DNA of 64,000 nt from the NCBI RefSeq assembly GCF_004803695.1, contig NZ_CP039393.1, forward strand, positions 806,001 to 870,000. The letters are read 5' to 3'. Both the position numbers and the translations under genes were made by a program. Of the stretch, positions 18,048 to 28,561 are shown piece after piece. The notes below the pieces were generated by a model that was not told the DNA's origin, ran no database searches, and worked only from the letters and a program-made list of their open reading frames with translations. Position 1 is the first letter of the stretch. The number at the start of each line of letters is the position of its first letter. Source of the stretch: Muribaculum gordoncarteri (GTDB lineage: Bacteria; Bacteroidota; Bacteroidia; Bacteroidales; Muribaculaceae).

Positions 18048-19310
18048 TTATTCGGCATATTTCTTTACAATGACAGTGGCATTGTGACCGCCGAATCCGA
18101 ATGTGTTGGACAAGGCGATGTTTACCGGGCGCTTCTGCGCTTTGTCAAATGTAAAGTTGAGGTTGTAGTCAATCTCTTCGTCCTGATCCTCTGGGTCGTG
18201 ATTGATGGTGGGGGGAACGATGTCGTTCTGCACCGACTTCACGCAGAAGAGGGCTTCGAGAGCTCCGGTGGCACCGAGCAGGTGTCCGGTCATTGACTTG
18301 GTGGAACTGATGTTCATCTTATAGGCATGGTCGCCAAACACTTCCTTGATGGCTTTCACCTCGGAAACATCGCCGACCGGTGTCGATGTACCATGAACAT
18401 TTATATAATCGATTTCTTCGGGCTTCAAACCTGCGTCCTCAAGAGCATTCTGCATTACAAGCTTTGCTCCGAGTCCTTCGGGATGGGTTGCGGTAAGGTG
18501 GTAAGCGTCGGCCGACATACCGCCTCCGATAACTTCAGCGTATATCTTGGCGCCACGTGCCTTTGCGTGTTCGAGCTCCTCGAGTACGAGGACTGCCGAA
18601 CCTTCACCCATTACAAAACCGTCGCGTGACTTGCTGAAGGGACGAGATGCCGTTTCAGGGCTGTCGTTGCGAGTCGATAATGCGTGCATAGAGTTGAAGC
18701 CTCCAACGCCTGCAGGGAAGATTGCAGCCTCGGCACCGCCTGTGACAATGGCATCGGCCTTGCCCAAACGGATTAGGTTGAATGCGTCGATAAGAGCGTT
18801 GGTTGATGATGCACAGGCCGAAACGACACCATAGTTGGGGCCGTGGAAGCCATATTGCATGGATACGTGACCCGATGCAATGTCAGCAATCATCTTGGGG
18901 ATGAAGAAAGGATTGTATTTTGGCCCCATGTCCTCGTGCATTGCATAGTATCCGGCTTCTTCTTCAAATGTGTGAAGTCCGCCGATGCCTGCTGCAATGA
19001 TGACTCCGATTCGATCCTTGTTGATGTCCTCGTCGGTAAGCTTGGCATCGTTCACTGCTTGCTCGGCAGCTACGAGAGCATACTGTGCATAGAGGTCGAG
19101 GGTGCGGGCTTTCTTGCGGTCGAAATGATCGGCTACATTGAAGCCTTTAACCTCACAAGCGAATTGAGTCTTGAACTTTGAGGCGTCAAAATGGGTAATA
19201 GGTCCGGCTCCGCTTACACCTTCGAGGGCATTCTTCCATGTGGTGTCCACATCGTTGCCTATGGGTGTCAGCGCTCCAAGACCTGTTACAACAACTCTCT
19301 TTAATTCCAT
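18048..19310 (-). CDS. fabF: 3-oxoacyl-ACP synthase II
   Basis: A 420-residue condensing enzyme of type II fatty acid synthesis that extends acyl-ACP with malonyl-ACP. The Cys-His-His triad is visible: Cys166 in VSACASSTNA, His306 in VHGTSTPVGD and His343 in GHLLGATGA. The start lies 31 bp after the acpP stop, the usual acpP-fabF pair, and a strong terminator follows. Confidence 0.97.
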   Translation of the reverse strand: MELKRVVVTGLGALTPIGNDVDTTWKNALEGVSGAGPITHFDASKFKTQFACEVKGFNVADHFDRKKARTLDLYAQYALVAAEQAVNDAKLTDEDINKDRIGVIIAAGIGGLHTFEEEAGYYAMHEDMGPKYNPFFIPKMIADIASGHVSMQYGFHGPNYGVVSACASSTNALIDAFNLIRLGKADAIVTGGAEAAIFPAGVGGFNSMHALSTRNDSPETASRPFSKSRDGFVMGEGSAVLVLEELEHAKARGAKIYAEVIGGGMSADAYHLTATHPEGLGAKLVMQNALEDAGLKPEEIDYINVHGTSTPVGDVSEVKAIKEVFGDHAYKMNISSTKSMTGHLLGATGALEALFCVKSVQNDIVPPTINHDPEDQDEEIDYNLNFTFDKAQKRPVNIALSNTFGFGGHNATVIVKKYAE

Positions 19311-19341
19311 TTAATTTATAAGGAAGTCAGAGTGTAAAAAA

Positions 19342-19578
19342 TTAGTTCTTTGCAGCTTCGATGTAGTCGATAGCATCCTTAACTGTAGTGATGCCTTCAG
19401 CCTTGTCATCGGGGATAGTGATGCCGAATTCTTTCTCAAACTCCATGATGAGTTCAACGGTGTCGAGGCTATCTGCGCCAAGGTCCTTGGTGAATTCTGC
19501 GTTTTCAGTTACTTCATTTTCGTCAACGTTGAGCTTGTCAGCGATAATAGCCTTAACTCGAGATGCAATTTCTGACAT
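19342..19578 (-). CDS. acpP: Acyl carrier protein
   Basis: A 78-residue acidic carrier of fatty acyl chains. The phosphopantetheine attachment site is Ser37 in [11 protein letters not shown]. It is the first gene of the acpP-fabF pair. A near-consensus -7 element (TTACTTTG on the minus strand, around 19627-19634) lies about 50 nt upstream. Confidence 0.97.
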   Translation of the reverse strand: MSEIASRVKAIIADKLNVDENEVTENAEFTKDLGADSLDTVELIMEFEKEFGITIPDDKAEGITTVKDAIDYIEAAKN

Positions 19579-19890
19579 AGTTGTAAAAATTTTATTATTA
19601 ATAAATGTTTTTTGCGATTTTGCAGTGCAAAGTAAGTAATTTTAATCGAATTACTAAAACTTTTCTATGCACAAAGTTGCTTTTTTGCGCAATTAGGTTG
19701 ATTTTACCTATTAATTGGTCAATTTTTCGTGTGAATATACATATATATAATAATAAACAACCCGCCGGAGGGTTACAAATATGTTACGGAAATAAGCAAA
19801 AAGGAATGTGCGTTGTTATACTAACGTTAGTTACTGTGTAATGCAGGATGCAATTGTTGCATATTGTACAATAAAATAATATATAGCAAA
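19579..19890. other. Divergent intergenic region acpP / DUF3298 lipoprotein
   Basis: No gene seen. It holds the acpP leader, an AT-rich stretch, a small stem AACCC/GGGTT at 19759-19774, a 12-bp palindrome ACTAACGTTAGT at 19820-19831, and a 15-bp inverted repeat ATGCAATTGTTGCAT at 19848-19862 just before the lipoprotein start. The last two could be operator sites; this is unproven. Confidence 0.4.
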
Positions 19891-20754
19891 ATGAATTTGA
19901 AATTTTACACGCCTATGGTTGCCGGGTTGCTGATTTTGTCGGCTTGCAGTCAATCGGCATCGAAAGGAGATAACGATGCTTCGGTTACTACCGAGGGTAT
20001 TGTCAACTTTGAGGTAAAGCAGACAATCAAGACACTTGATCGTACCTATGCCTGCAAAGGGGCTTCGGCGGTGTTTGACGATTCGATACCTGTGTTCAGT
20101 GTTGTAAGGATGGCTGTGCAATGGCCTGAGAAGATGGGTGATTGCAATATAAAGGTGCTTCAGGACTCGCTGTTGTCGATGATGTTTGACGATCCGGCAA
20201 TAAACATCGATGAATCGATGGTGAGAGCGGGAGAGAACCCTGAGGGTGCCGATCTGTTCACGATGCAGCCTATTGACTCGCTGCCCAATGAAGGTGCGAT
20301 GGTGTATATGCGTGACATGATCTCATCGGTCGTTACTTTCAGCCGTCACTATGTGGTATATGAGGTGTTGACGAGCGTATATGACGGCGGAGCCCACGGA
20401 CTCACCAACTCGCGTTATCTAACCTACGATCTTGACAAGGGCCGGGTAATCGATGCCAATGTAATGTTCAAGCCCGATTCAGGTGACGCGTTACTTAAGG
20501 CTATAAAGAGCGAGCTGATGGCCGACAACGGTGTGTCGACATTGAAGGAGCTTGACGCCAAGGGATTTTTCAGCGATCAGATATATGTGTCGCACAATGT
20601 GTATCTTCAGGGATATGATGTGGTGTTTCACTATAACCCGTACGAGATAGCACCTTACAGTGAAGGCAGTGTCGATGTGAGGATTCCTTTCTATGAGATA
20701 AGCGACCAGCTGACTCCCGAGGTGTTGAACATATTCAACACGACTGATTTTTAG
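19891..20754 (+). CDS. DUF3298 (RsiV-like) lipoprotein
   Basis: A 287-residue lipoprotein from the ATG at 19891, which puts a proper lipobox (ILSAC) near residue 18. An in-frame ATG at 19864 would disrupt the signal peptide. The C-terminal half matches DUF3298: YDGGAHGLTNSRYLTYDL, then EIAPYSEGSVDVRIPFYEI. In RsiV this domain binds lysozyme and controls an ECF sigma factor, but no sigma factor gene adjoins this one. Its stop overlaps the convergent truA stop by 4 bp. Confidence 0.8.
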   Translation: MNLKFYTPMVAGLLILSACSQSASKGDNDASVTTEGIVNFEVKQTIKTLDRTYACKGASAVFDDSIPVFSVVRMAVQWPEKMGDCNIKVLQDSLLSMMFDDPAINIDESMVRAGENPEGADLFTMQPIDSLPNEGAMVYMRDMISSVVTFSRHYVVYEVLTSVYDGGAHGLTNSRYLTYDLDKGRVIDANVMFKPDSGDALLKAIKSELMADNGVSTLKELDAKGFFSDQIYVSHNVYLQGYDVVFHYNPYEIAPYSEGSVDVRIPFYEISDQLTPEVLNIFNTTDF

Positions 20755-21521
20755 TAAATATATTCAAAGGGGTAGGTTATATCCCAAAGAAATAGCGGTT
20801 GAGGCGGCATCGATGTTCCGGCGGCACATCGGTCATGAGCCTCAACCACTTTTTTGAACTGGTCGAGCGTCATCTTGCCTCGTCCCACCTCGATAAGGGT
20901 GCCCACTACCGCACGCACCATGTTGCGGAGGAAGCGGTCGGCCGTAATGACGAATGCATGGCGTGACGCGTCACCGTCGACTGTCGACCACTCGGCATGT
21001 GTGACATTGCAGATGTTGGTCTTGTTGTCGGAGTGCAGTTTGGCAAATGAGGTGAAGTCGTCGATGTCGAGCAGTATTGCCGCCGCGCGGTTCATCATGT
21101 CGAAGTTGAGCGGTGATGCGGGTTCCTGCCAGCTCAGCGGGTAGAGAAACGGCGACTTTCCCGTGTGGGTGTAGTAGTGATAGGTGCGCGATGTGGCGTC
21201 GAACCGAGCATGTGCATCGGGCGCTACTTCGTAGATTCCCTCGATGGCTATGTCGGGCCCGACCATTGCGTTTAGGCTGCGACATAACGCGGCTTTGTCG
21301 GTAATGGGTTGCGACAAGTCGAAGTGTGCTACCATGAGCCGGGCATTGACACCGGTGTCGGTTCGTCCCGCTCCGGTTATTTTTATCGGAGTGCGCAATG
21401 CTCGTGACATGGCGAGTTCGATTGCCGACTGGACGCTTACGGCATTGGGCTGTGACTGCCACCCGTGAAAAGATGCGCCTCTGTAGGAGAGGCGCATGAA
21501 GTAACGTTGATTATGTGACAT
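20751..21521 (-). CDS. truA: tRNA pseudouridine(38-40) synthase
   Basis: A 256-residue enzyme that makes pseudouridines in the tRNA anticodon stem-loop. The catalytic Asp55 lies in GAGRTDTGVNA. The start at 21521 is chosen because the open frame's earlier ATG (21593) would overlap speA by 62 bp and add 24 non-conserved residues. This start is 10 bp past the speA stop. Residues SHNQRYFMRLSYRGASFHGWQ give the usual N-terminus. Confidence 0.93.
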   Translation of the reverse strand: MSHNQRYFMRLSYRGASFHGWQSQPNAVSVQSAIELAMSRALRTPIKITGAGRTDTGVNARLMVAHFDLSQPITDKAALCRSLNAMVGPDIAIEGIYEVAPDAHARFDATSRTYHYYTHTGKSPFLYPLSWQEPASPLNFDMMNRAAAILLDIDDFTSFAKLHSDNKTNICNVTHAEWSTVDGDASRHAFVITADRFLRNMVRAVVGTLIEVGRGKMTLDQFKKVVEAHDRCAAGTSMPPQPLFLWDITYPFEYIY

Positions 21522-21531
21522 GTCGTCGGCT

Positions 21532-23430
21532 TCAATCGTTTTCAAGGTAGGTGTAGCCATATAGTCCCGAACGGTAGTTGCTGAGGAATTCACGGCCTTC
21601 TTCGGGCGAAATGCGACCGGCTTTCATTGAGGCGGTAACCCATGTTTCCACGTTACGCACGAGTTTCTTGGGATTGTACTGCACGTAGTCGAGAACTTCG
21701 TCCACGGTTTCGCCGTAGATTATCTGATCGATTTCGTAACGGTCCTTGTAGACGCTTATGTGCACGGCGTTGGTGTCGCCAAACAGGTTGTGCATGTCGC
21801 CGAGAATCTCCTGATAGGCTCCGACGAGGAATACTCCGATGTAGTAGGACTCGTTGTTGCGCAGGGTGTGCACGGGGAGTGATGTCGATGTGCCGTGGCT
21901 GGATATGAAGTTGGCTATCTTTCCGTCGGAGTCGCAGGTGATGTCCTGTATCGTGGCATTACGCGTGGGCTTTTCGTCAAGACGCGATATGGGCATTATG
22001 GGGAACACCTGGTCAATGGCCCATGAGTCGGGCAGCGACTGGAACAGAGAGAAGTTGGCAAAGTACTTGTCGGGTATCATCTTTGCGATTTTTCGCAGCT
22101 CCTCGGGTGCGTGTTTCATCGTTGATGCTATTTCACCCACTTCGCGTGCTATCGACCAGAACAGTTTCTCGATTTGGGCGCGTGTGCGCAGGTCGAGCAT
22201 TCCGAGGCTGAAGAGGTCAAGTGCTTCTTCGCGTATCTGAAGTGCATCATGCCAGCTCTCGAATACTCGCGGCTGGTTTAGCTTGTCCCAGATGTCGTAC
22301 AGCTCACGTGCCAACTCGTGGTCGTCGGGGCTTATTTCCTCACGATCGTCCCATTGGGGCAGGGATGTGGTGGCGAGTACCTCGAATATGAGTATGGAGT
22401 GGTGAGCCGTAAGCGAGCGTCCGCTTTCGGTTATTATGTTAGGCTGTTTAAGCCCATTTTTAGTGCAGGCGTCAACGAGTGCCGACACCGAGTCGTTGGC
22501 ATACTCCTGGATTGAGTAGTTCATCGAACTTTCGCTTGCCGAACTGCGGGTGCCGTCGTAATCGACCCCGAGTCCTCCGCCTATGTCGATAAATTCGATG
22601 TCAAATCCCATTTTTGTAAGCTGCACATAGAATTGTGTAGCCTCGCGCAGCGCATTCTTGATGCGGCGTATCTTTGTAATTTGACTTCCGATGTGGAAAT
22701 GGATAAGCTTCAGGCAGCTGGTCATCTTGTTTTTCACAAGGAAGTCGAGAGCCTGCAGGAGTTCGCTTGAGTTAAGACCGAATTTTGACTGGTCGCCTCC
22801 CGATTCTTCCCACTTTCCCGAGCCTGAGCTGGAGAGCTTTATGCGTATTCCGATATTAGGCATTATCTTCAGTCGCTTGGCAACTTCGGCTATGAGAGTC
22901 AGCTCGTTAAGCTTCTCTACGACAAGATATATGCGGCGACCCATCTTCTGTGCAAGCAGGGCGAGTTCGATGTAGTCCTCGTCCTTGTAGCCGTTGCATA
23001 TAATGAGGGCGTTTTCATCGATGTTGATTGCGAGCACAGCATGAAGCTCAGGTTTTGAGCCGGCTTCAAGTCCGATGTTGAATTTCTTGCCGTGTGACAC
23101 GATCTCCTCCACCACCTGTCGCATCTGGTTCACCTTTATCGGGTATATGATGAAATTCTGTGCGTTATATTTGTACTCCTCGGCCGCTTGTTTGAAGCAC
23201 CTCGATATCTTCTCGACACGGTTGTCGAGAATGTCGGGAAAACGAAGCAATACCGGGGCTGCCACATCACGCACCTGGAGCTCGTCGAGCACCTCCTTGA
23301 TGTCGACCGAGGCATAGCCTTCACGAGGGGTCACCTGTACGTGTCCCTTTTCGTTAATGGAGAAATAGGTCAATCCCCATCCGTTGATATTGTACAGCTC
23401 TGCGCTGTCGTCAATTCGCCATCTTCTCAT
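21532..23430 (-). CDS. speA: Biosynthetic arginine decarboxylase
   Basis: A 632-residue PLP enzyme converting arginine to agmatine for polyamine synthesis. The alanine racemase-like barrel contains the lysine in IIYPIKVNQMRQVVEEI (about residues 95-111), FHIGSQITKIRRIKNALREA, and the glycine-rich GGGLGVDYDGTRS. The length matches the long (SpeA-type) branch. truA follows after 10 bp. Confidence 0.95.
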   Translation of the reverse strand: MRRWRIDDSAELYNINGWGLTYFSINEKGHVQVTPREGYASVDIKEVLDELQVRDVAAPVLLRFPDILDNRVEKISRCFKQAAEEYKYNAQNFIIYPIKVNQMRQVVEEIVSHGKKFNIGLEAGSKPELHAVLAINIDENALIICNGYKDEDYIELALLAQKMGRRIYLVVEKLNELTLIAEVAKRLKIMPNIGIRIKLSSSGSGKWEESGGDQSKFGLNSSELLQALDFLVKNKMTSCLKLIHFHIGSQITKIRRIKNALREATQFYVQLTKMGFDIEFIDIGGGLGVDYDGTRSSASESSMNYSIQEYANDSVSALVDACTKNGLKQPNIITESGRSLTAHHSILIFEVLATTSLPQWDDREEISPDDHELARELYDIWDKLNQPRVFESWHDALQIREEALDLFSLGMLDLRTRAQIEKLFWSIAREVGEIASTMKHAPEELRKIAKMIPDKYFANFSLFQSLPDSWAIDQVFPIMPISRLDEKPTRNATIQDITCDSDGKIANFISSHGTSTSLPVHTLRNNESYYIGVFLVGAYQEILGDMHNLFGDTNAVHISVYKDRYEIDQIIYGETVDEVLDYVQYNPKKLVRNVETWVTASMKAGRISPEEGREFLSNYRSGLYGYTYLEND

Positions 23431-23475
23431 CGGCTGAAAAATTGAATTTAGAAAGTTTTTGGTTAAATGATTCTA

Positions 23476-23483
23476 CAAATTTA
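23476..23483 (-). promoter_or_regulatory. Candidate -7 box of speA
   Basis: TAAATTTG on the minus strand, 45 nt before the speA ATG. No TTG lies at the standard spacing. Confidence 0.35.
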
Positions 23484-23610
23484 CGATTTTCCGTGTAATA
23501 ATTTCATAAAAGGATATTAAATGTTGTTGCGATGCTACATGATGTGAAATTAATGAGATAATTTAACAAATATGTGGCCGCATTAAGCTAATAATGTTTG
23601 AAATTTGTAG

Positions 23611-23618
23611 TATATTTG
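23611..23618 (+). promoter_or_regulatory. Candidate -7 box of the OmpA/TPR lipoprotein gene
   Basis: TATATTTG, about 53 nt before the ATG at 23672. The -33 part is not clear. Confidence 0.35.
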
Positions 23619-23671
23619 TAGTGCTATAAATCGATTATTCGTTTAAATTCATACAGTAATTCAAAATCATC

Positions 23672-25354
23672 ATGAACAGCAAATTTTGCTATGCGCTCAT
23701 TTTGGGCAGTGCTTTAGTTTTTACAGGTTGTGGCAAGAAGATGAATCAGTTCAGAGCTGATTACTTCTCGGTCAATCCCAATCCGCTTGAGGTGGTGGGT
23801 GAAAAGGTGCCCGCAACCGTTACAGGTAAAATCCCGGGAAAATTCTTTGTGAAGAATGCTGAGGTTACGGTGACTCCCTACCTTGAATTCAACGGAACCG
23901 AAATCGCATCGACCCCCTACACATTCCAGGGCGAGAAGGTGCGCGGTAACAATCCGGTAATCAGCTACGACGGTGGCGGTACAGTGACCATCCCCGTTAG
24001 CTATAACTACAATCCCGAGATGATTAAGAGCAATCTCAGCCTGGCATTCACAGTGCGTCAGGGTGGTAAGCAGTATGCTCTTCCGCGCGTTAAGGTGGCC
24101 GACGGTGTTGTGGCTACCGCCGCTCTTGCCGATGCCGCTACAGTGTCGCCTGCAATTGCTCCCGACAAGTTCCAGCGCATCATCAACGAGAAATTTGATG
24201 CCGATATAAAGTTCCTTATAAATCAGGCCAATATACGTGACGGTCAGCTGCGCACAGCCGAGATGAATAACCTCCATCAGGAGATTGCCGAGGCTAATGA
24301 GGACAATCGTCGCGAAATCAAGGAAATAAACATCACTTCTTATGCATCGCCCGATGGTGGTGTAGAGCTGAACACCCGTTTGGCCGAGAATCGTGAGAAG
24401 AATACCAAGAGCTATGTTCAGAACAAGCTTAAGAAGGACAACATCTCGGAATTCGGTGAATTGACCGCCAACTTCACTCCTCAGGACTGGGAAGGTTTCC
24501 AGCGTCTTGTTGCAGCAAGCAATATCCAGGATAAGGAGTTGATTCTCAGTGTTCTTTCAATGTATAAGGATCCCGAGCAGCGCGAGCGTGAAATACGTAA
24601 CCTTTCATCAGTGTTTGATCAGCTTGCCGAGGAGATTCTTCCCCAGTTGCGTTACTCTCGCATCACTGCATCAATCGATGTAATAGGCAAGAGCGACGAG
24701 GAGATCATGAACATCTACTCCTTGAATCCCAAGGCTCTCTCGGTTGACGAGATACTTTATGCAGCAACGCTGACCGACAATAACGACAAGCGTCTTCAGA
24801 TTTATGATACTGCCATCGAGCTTTATCCCAAGGATTATCGTGCTTACAACAACCTTGGTATGTGTCAGTACATCGACCAGGACTATGAGGCTGCTGAAGC
24901 CAACTTCGCTCAGGCTGCACGCCTCGCTCCCGAAAGCGGTGAGGCTCAGATGAACCTCGGACTTGTGTCGTTGCTCAACAAGAACTACAAGGAGGCTACA
25001 GCCAAGTTTGGTAACGCAGCCGGTGTTCCCGCTCTTGGTGACGCTCTTGGTGTTTACTACATGAAGCAGGGCGACTACAATTCAGCCATACGTGCATTTG
25101 GCGACAGCAAGACCAACAACGCCGCTCTTGCCCAGATTCTCAACAAGGATTACAGTAAGGCTAAGAATACACTTTCAGGTGTGGTTCACCCCAATGCTAC
25201 TACGTTCTATATAACCGCAATACTTGGTGCCCGCACCAACAATGAAAAGATGGTTATGAACAACCTTCGTCAGGCTATAAAGCTCGACAAGTCACTTGCA
25301 GCCAAGGCTCAGAACGACCTTGAGTTTGCAAAGTTCAACCTCCGCAATCTCTAA
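23672..25354 (+). CDS. OmpA-like/TPR outer membrane lipoprotein
   Basis: A 560-residue lipoprotein (lipobox FTGC, Cys20). After a beta-rich N-terminal domain, residues about 220-255 (NITSYASPDGGVELNTRLAE and on) resemble the peptidoglycan-binding helix-strand of OmpA domains. Residues about 385-490 contain TPR repeats (YRAYNNLGMCQYIDQDYEAAE, then GEAQMNLGLVSLLNKNYKEA). This architecture is common in Bacteroidetes cell-surface proteins and may link envelope and peptidoglycan. Single-gene unit with its own terminator. Confidence 0.8.
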   Translation: MNSKFCYALILGSALVFTGCGKKMNQFRADYFSVNPNPLEVVGEKVPATVTGKIPGKFFVKNAEVTVTPYLEFNGTEIASTPYTFQGEKVRGNNPVISYDGGGTVTIPVSYNYNPEMIKSNLSLAFTVRQGGKQYALPRVKVADGVVATAALADAATVSPAIAPDKFQRIINEKFDADIKFLINQANIRDGQLRTAEMNNLHQEIAEANEDNRREIKEINITSYASPDGGVELNTRLAENREKNTKSYVQNKLKKDNISEFGELTANFTPQDWEGFQRLVAASNIQDKELILSVLSMYKDPEQREREIRNLSSVFDQLAEEILPQLRYSRITASIDVIGKSDEEIMNIYSLNPKALSVDEILYAATLTDNNDKRLQIYDTAIELYPKDYRAYNNLGMCQYIDQDYEAAEANFAQAARLAPESGEAQMNLGLVSLLNKNYKEATAKFGNAAGVPALGDALGVYYMKQGDYNSAIRAFGDSKTNNAALAQILNKDYSKAKNTLSGVVHPNATTFYITAILGARTNNEKMVMNNLRQAIKLDKSLAAKAQNDLEFAKFNLRNL

Positions 25355-25374
25355 TAGATTAATTTATTAAATAA

Positions 25375-25407
25375 CAACGGCTTCACCTCATGCAGGTGGA
25401 GCCGTTG
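25375..25407 (+). terminator. Terminator of the OmpA/TPR lipoprotein gene
   Basis: Hairpin CAACGGCTTCACCT/AGGTGGAGCCGTTG (14-bp arms with one G-T pair, 5-nt loop), 21 bp past the stop. It also faces hicB from the other side. Confidence 0.85.
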
Positions 25408-25433
25408 TCGTTTATATAGGGGAATACAAATAC

Positions 25434-25784
25434 TTATGAAGCGGTTGCGCTGTGGTCAAGCTCATGCGTTACGGCACGGGTTATAAACTCGTTTATTGTC
25501 GTCCCGGTTGCTTCAGCCATTGCAGCAACACGACTGTGCAGGTCGGATGTCATCCTGACAATGAATTTGCCACTATATGGCTTTGCCGGTTCTATGCCGC
25601 GTTCTTTACAGCTTTCGAGATAATCGTCTACTGCACCCTCAAAATCAGCTCTTATCTCTTCGACAGTATCCCCTTCATAGGAGATGAGTGTGCCGTGAAG
25701 CCCTTGTACTTTTCCAAATAAGCAATCATCCTCTTCGCTGAACTCCACCGAACCTGTGTAACCTTTATATTTTAAATATCCCAT
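25434..25784 (-). CDS. hicB: HicB-family antitoxin
   Basis: A 116-residue antitoxin. The N-terminal degraded RNase-H-like HicB fold (YKGYTGSVEFSEEDDCLFGKV, GLHGTLISYEGDT) is followed by a ribbon-helix-helix DNA-binding tail (GKFIVRMTSDLHSRVAAMAE). It should bind HicA and repress the operon. It lies 38 bp downstream of hicA, in the usual toxin-first order. Confidence 0.88.
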   Translation of the reverse strand: MGYLKYKGYTGSVEFSEEDDCLFGKVQGLHGTLISYEGDTVEEIRADFEGAVDDYLESCKERGIEPAKPYSGKFIVRMTSDLHSRVAAMAEATGTTINEFITRAVTHELDHSATAS

Positions 25785-25822
25785 GATTATATAAGTTTTA
25801 GTGTCTTTAATACTTCTGTTAG

Positions 25823-26038
25823 TTACCTCACTTGGTAAGGCTTCAACTCGCCCGACGGATGAGGCTTATGTAACAATATAGTGTCCTTGCCTCTTACAAA
25901 TTCAACTCTTGAACCCGATGTTTTACCCTTATTTCGTTCTTCAAAACCCAAAGCACACAAGAGAGTTCGGGCTTCATCGTAGGAGAAGTCTTTCGGGCAT
26001 GACAGGAGGCGCGCTATTAGCTTTTCTTTCTTGCTCAT
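25823..26038 (-). CDS. hicA: HicA-family toxin (mRNA interferase)
   Basis: A 71-residue dsRBD-like toxin from the ATG at 26038. The longer open frame starting at 26131 would run through the promoter and into the tRNA terminator, so it is rejected. The fold is suggested by LLSCPKDFSYDEARTLLCALG and KTSGSRVEFVRG. Classical HicA toxins have the catalytic His in G-S-H; here the corresponding residue is Arg (GSR), while a HKPHP segment lies further on. This may be a subtype difference or reduced activity. Confidence 0.82.
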   Translation of the reverse strand: MSKKEKLIARLLSCPKDFSYDEARTLLCALGFEERNKGKTSGSRVEFVRGKDTILLHKPHPSGELKPYQVR

Positions 26039-26052
26039 ATTGTAGTTTTGTG

Positions 26053-26082
26053 CAAAGATACTAAATTCAGTATCATAAACAA
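26053..26082 (-). promoter_or_regulatory. hicAB promoter with palindromic operator
   Basis: On the minus strand: TTG at 26082-26080, a 19-nt spacer, TATCTTTG at 26060-26053. The perfect inverted repeat GATACT-AAATTC-AGTATC (26057-26074) overlaps the -7 box and spacer, the expected place for autorepression by HicB's ribbon-helix-helix domain. Confidence 0.6.
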
Positions 26083-26124
26083 ATTTTTTCAGATAAAAGT
26101 TTATGAAATTACAGGCAAATAATA

Positions 26125-26164
26125 AAAGCACTGATCTTCAAATATAATTGAAAATCAGTGCTTT
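26125..26164 (-). terminator. Terminator of tRNA-Gly
   Basis: Long AT-rich hairpin AAAGCACTGAT..TTCAA / TTGAA..ATCAGTGCTTT just past the tRNA 3' end, followed by a T-rich tail on the minus strand. Confidence 0.75.
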
Positions 26165-26169
26165 GCAGA

Positions 26170-26245
26170 TGGAGCGGTAAACGGGGCTCGAACCCGCGAC
26201 CCTTAGCTTGGGAAGCTAATGCTCTACCAGCTGAGCTACTACCGC
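26170..26245 (-). tRNA. tRNA-Gly (anticodon CCC)
   Basis: A 76-nt cloverleaf with encoded CCA. The acceptor stem GCGGTAG pairs with TTACCGC; the D-arm is GCTC...GAGC; the anticodon stem TTAGC/GCTAA holds loop TTCCCAA, giving anticodon CCC; the T-arm has GTTCGAGC. A TAACTTTG -7 box lies at 26267-26260, about 15 nt upstream. Confidence 0.95.
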
Positions 26246-26259
26246 GATTATTTTCGATG

Positions 26260-26267
26260 CAAAGTTA
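26260..26267 (-). promoter_or_regulatory. -7 box of tRNA-Gly
   Basis: TAACTTTG on the minus strand, 14 nt before the tRNA 5' end. The upstream element is TTA rather than TTG at a 21-nt spacing. Confidence 0.5.
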
Positions 26268-26361
26268 GTAATTAATTCGGAAGAGGCGTAACCGAGCAGG
26301 CATATTTTTCAGCATAATATTCGGCTCCATTTAAGTGCACATCTTTATGGGTAAAAACAGA

Positions 26362-26393
26362 CGAGGCGCATTGTCAATTGACAGTGCGCCTCG
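26362..26393 (-). terminator. Terminator of groSL
   Basis: Hairpin CGAGGCGCA/TGCGCCTCG, extended by paired TGTCAATTGACA, 20 bp past the groL stop. Confidence 0.85.
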
Positions 26394-26413
26394 GTGTTAA
26401 TTTAAGTGGGAAA

Positions 26414-28069
<1,656 letters not shown>

Positions 28070-28345
28070 TTAGTCTTTAATGATTGCCAAAATGTCAGAT
28101 TGACGCATGATGAGAAGCTTTTCACCGTCGAGCTCAATCTCGGTGCCGGCGTACTTGCCAAACATTACAACATCATTTTCCTTAACCACCATTTCTTCAT
28201 CCTTAGTGCCTTTTCCTGCAGCGAGTACAGTGCCGCGCAGGGGCTTCTCTTTTGCTGAATCGGGAATGATGATACCTGACAAGGTCTTCTCCTCGGCGGG
28301 AGTGGGCTTTATCAATACTCTGTCAGCCAATGGTTGGATATTCAT
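28070..28345 (-). CDS. groS: Co-chaperonin GroES (10 kDa)
   Basis: A 91-residue lid of the GroEL chamber. It has the N-terminal [13 protein letters not shown], a mobile loop around residues 17-33 ([17 protein letters not shown]), and [21 protein letters not shown] at the end. It is the first gene of the groSL operon. No CIRCE element (TTAGCACTC-N9-GAGTGCTAA) lies upstream. Confidence 0.97.
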   Translation of the reverse strand: MNIQPLADRVLIKPTPAEEKTLSGIIIPDSAKEKPLRGTVLAAGKGTKDEEMVVKENDVVMFGKYAGTEIELDGEKLLIMRQSDILAIIKD

Positions 28346-28420
28346 AGCTTTTTATTTTTAATTTGTTAGATATATGTTTTTTTTGTGATTATTCAGTTTC
28401 ACTCAGTTTTCATGTACTCT

Positions 28421-28440
28421 ATTAGCATATATTGTGCCAA
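28421..28440 (-). promoter_or_regulatory. Possible sigma-54-like (-24/-12) element upstream of groSL
   Basis: On the minus strand TTGGCACAATATATGCTAAT carries GG-N10-GC and differs from TGGCAC-N5-TTGC at one base. It lies about 75-95 nt before groS, where no TAnnTTTG box was found. A single match by eye is weak evidence. Confidence 0.3.
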
Positions 28441-28511
28441 TGTCAATACGTGACAAAAGAGGTTGACAAATTGTCACCTCCCCCGCGCCACATACATATA
28501 TAACAATAGAA

Positions 28512-28533
28512 GCCGTCATGTGTTTATGACGGC
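28512..28533 (-). terminator. Terminator after ribBA
   Basis: Hairpin GCCGTCAT/ATGACGGC with a 6-nt loop, 28 bp past the ribBA stop; modest T-content follows. Confidence 0.65.
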
Positions 28534-28561
28534 CTCCGTAAAAATTGGGAATATTCCTTAA

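Noticed and set aside
26039-26131. N-terminal extension of hicA to an ATG at 26131
   Set aside because: It would cover the promoter, the operator palindrome and part of the tRNA terminator, and adds non-HicA sequence.
28346-28561. CIRCE/HrcA operator at groSL
   Set aside because: No TTAGCACTC-N9-GAGTGCTAA repeat is present.
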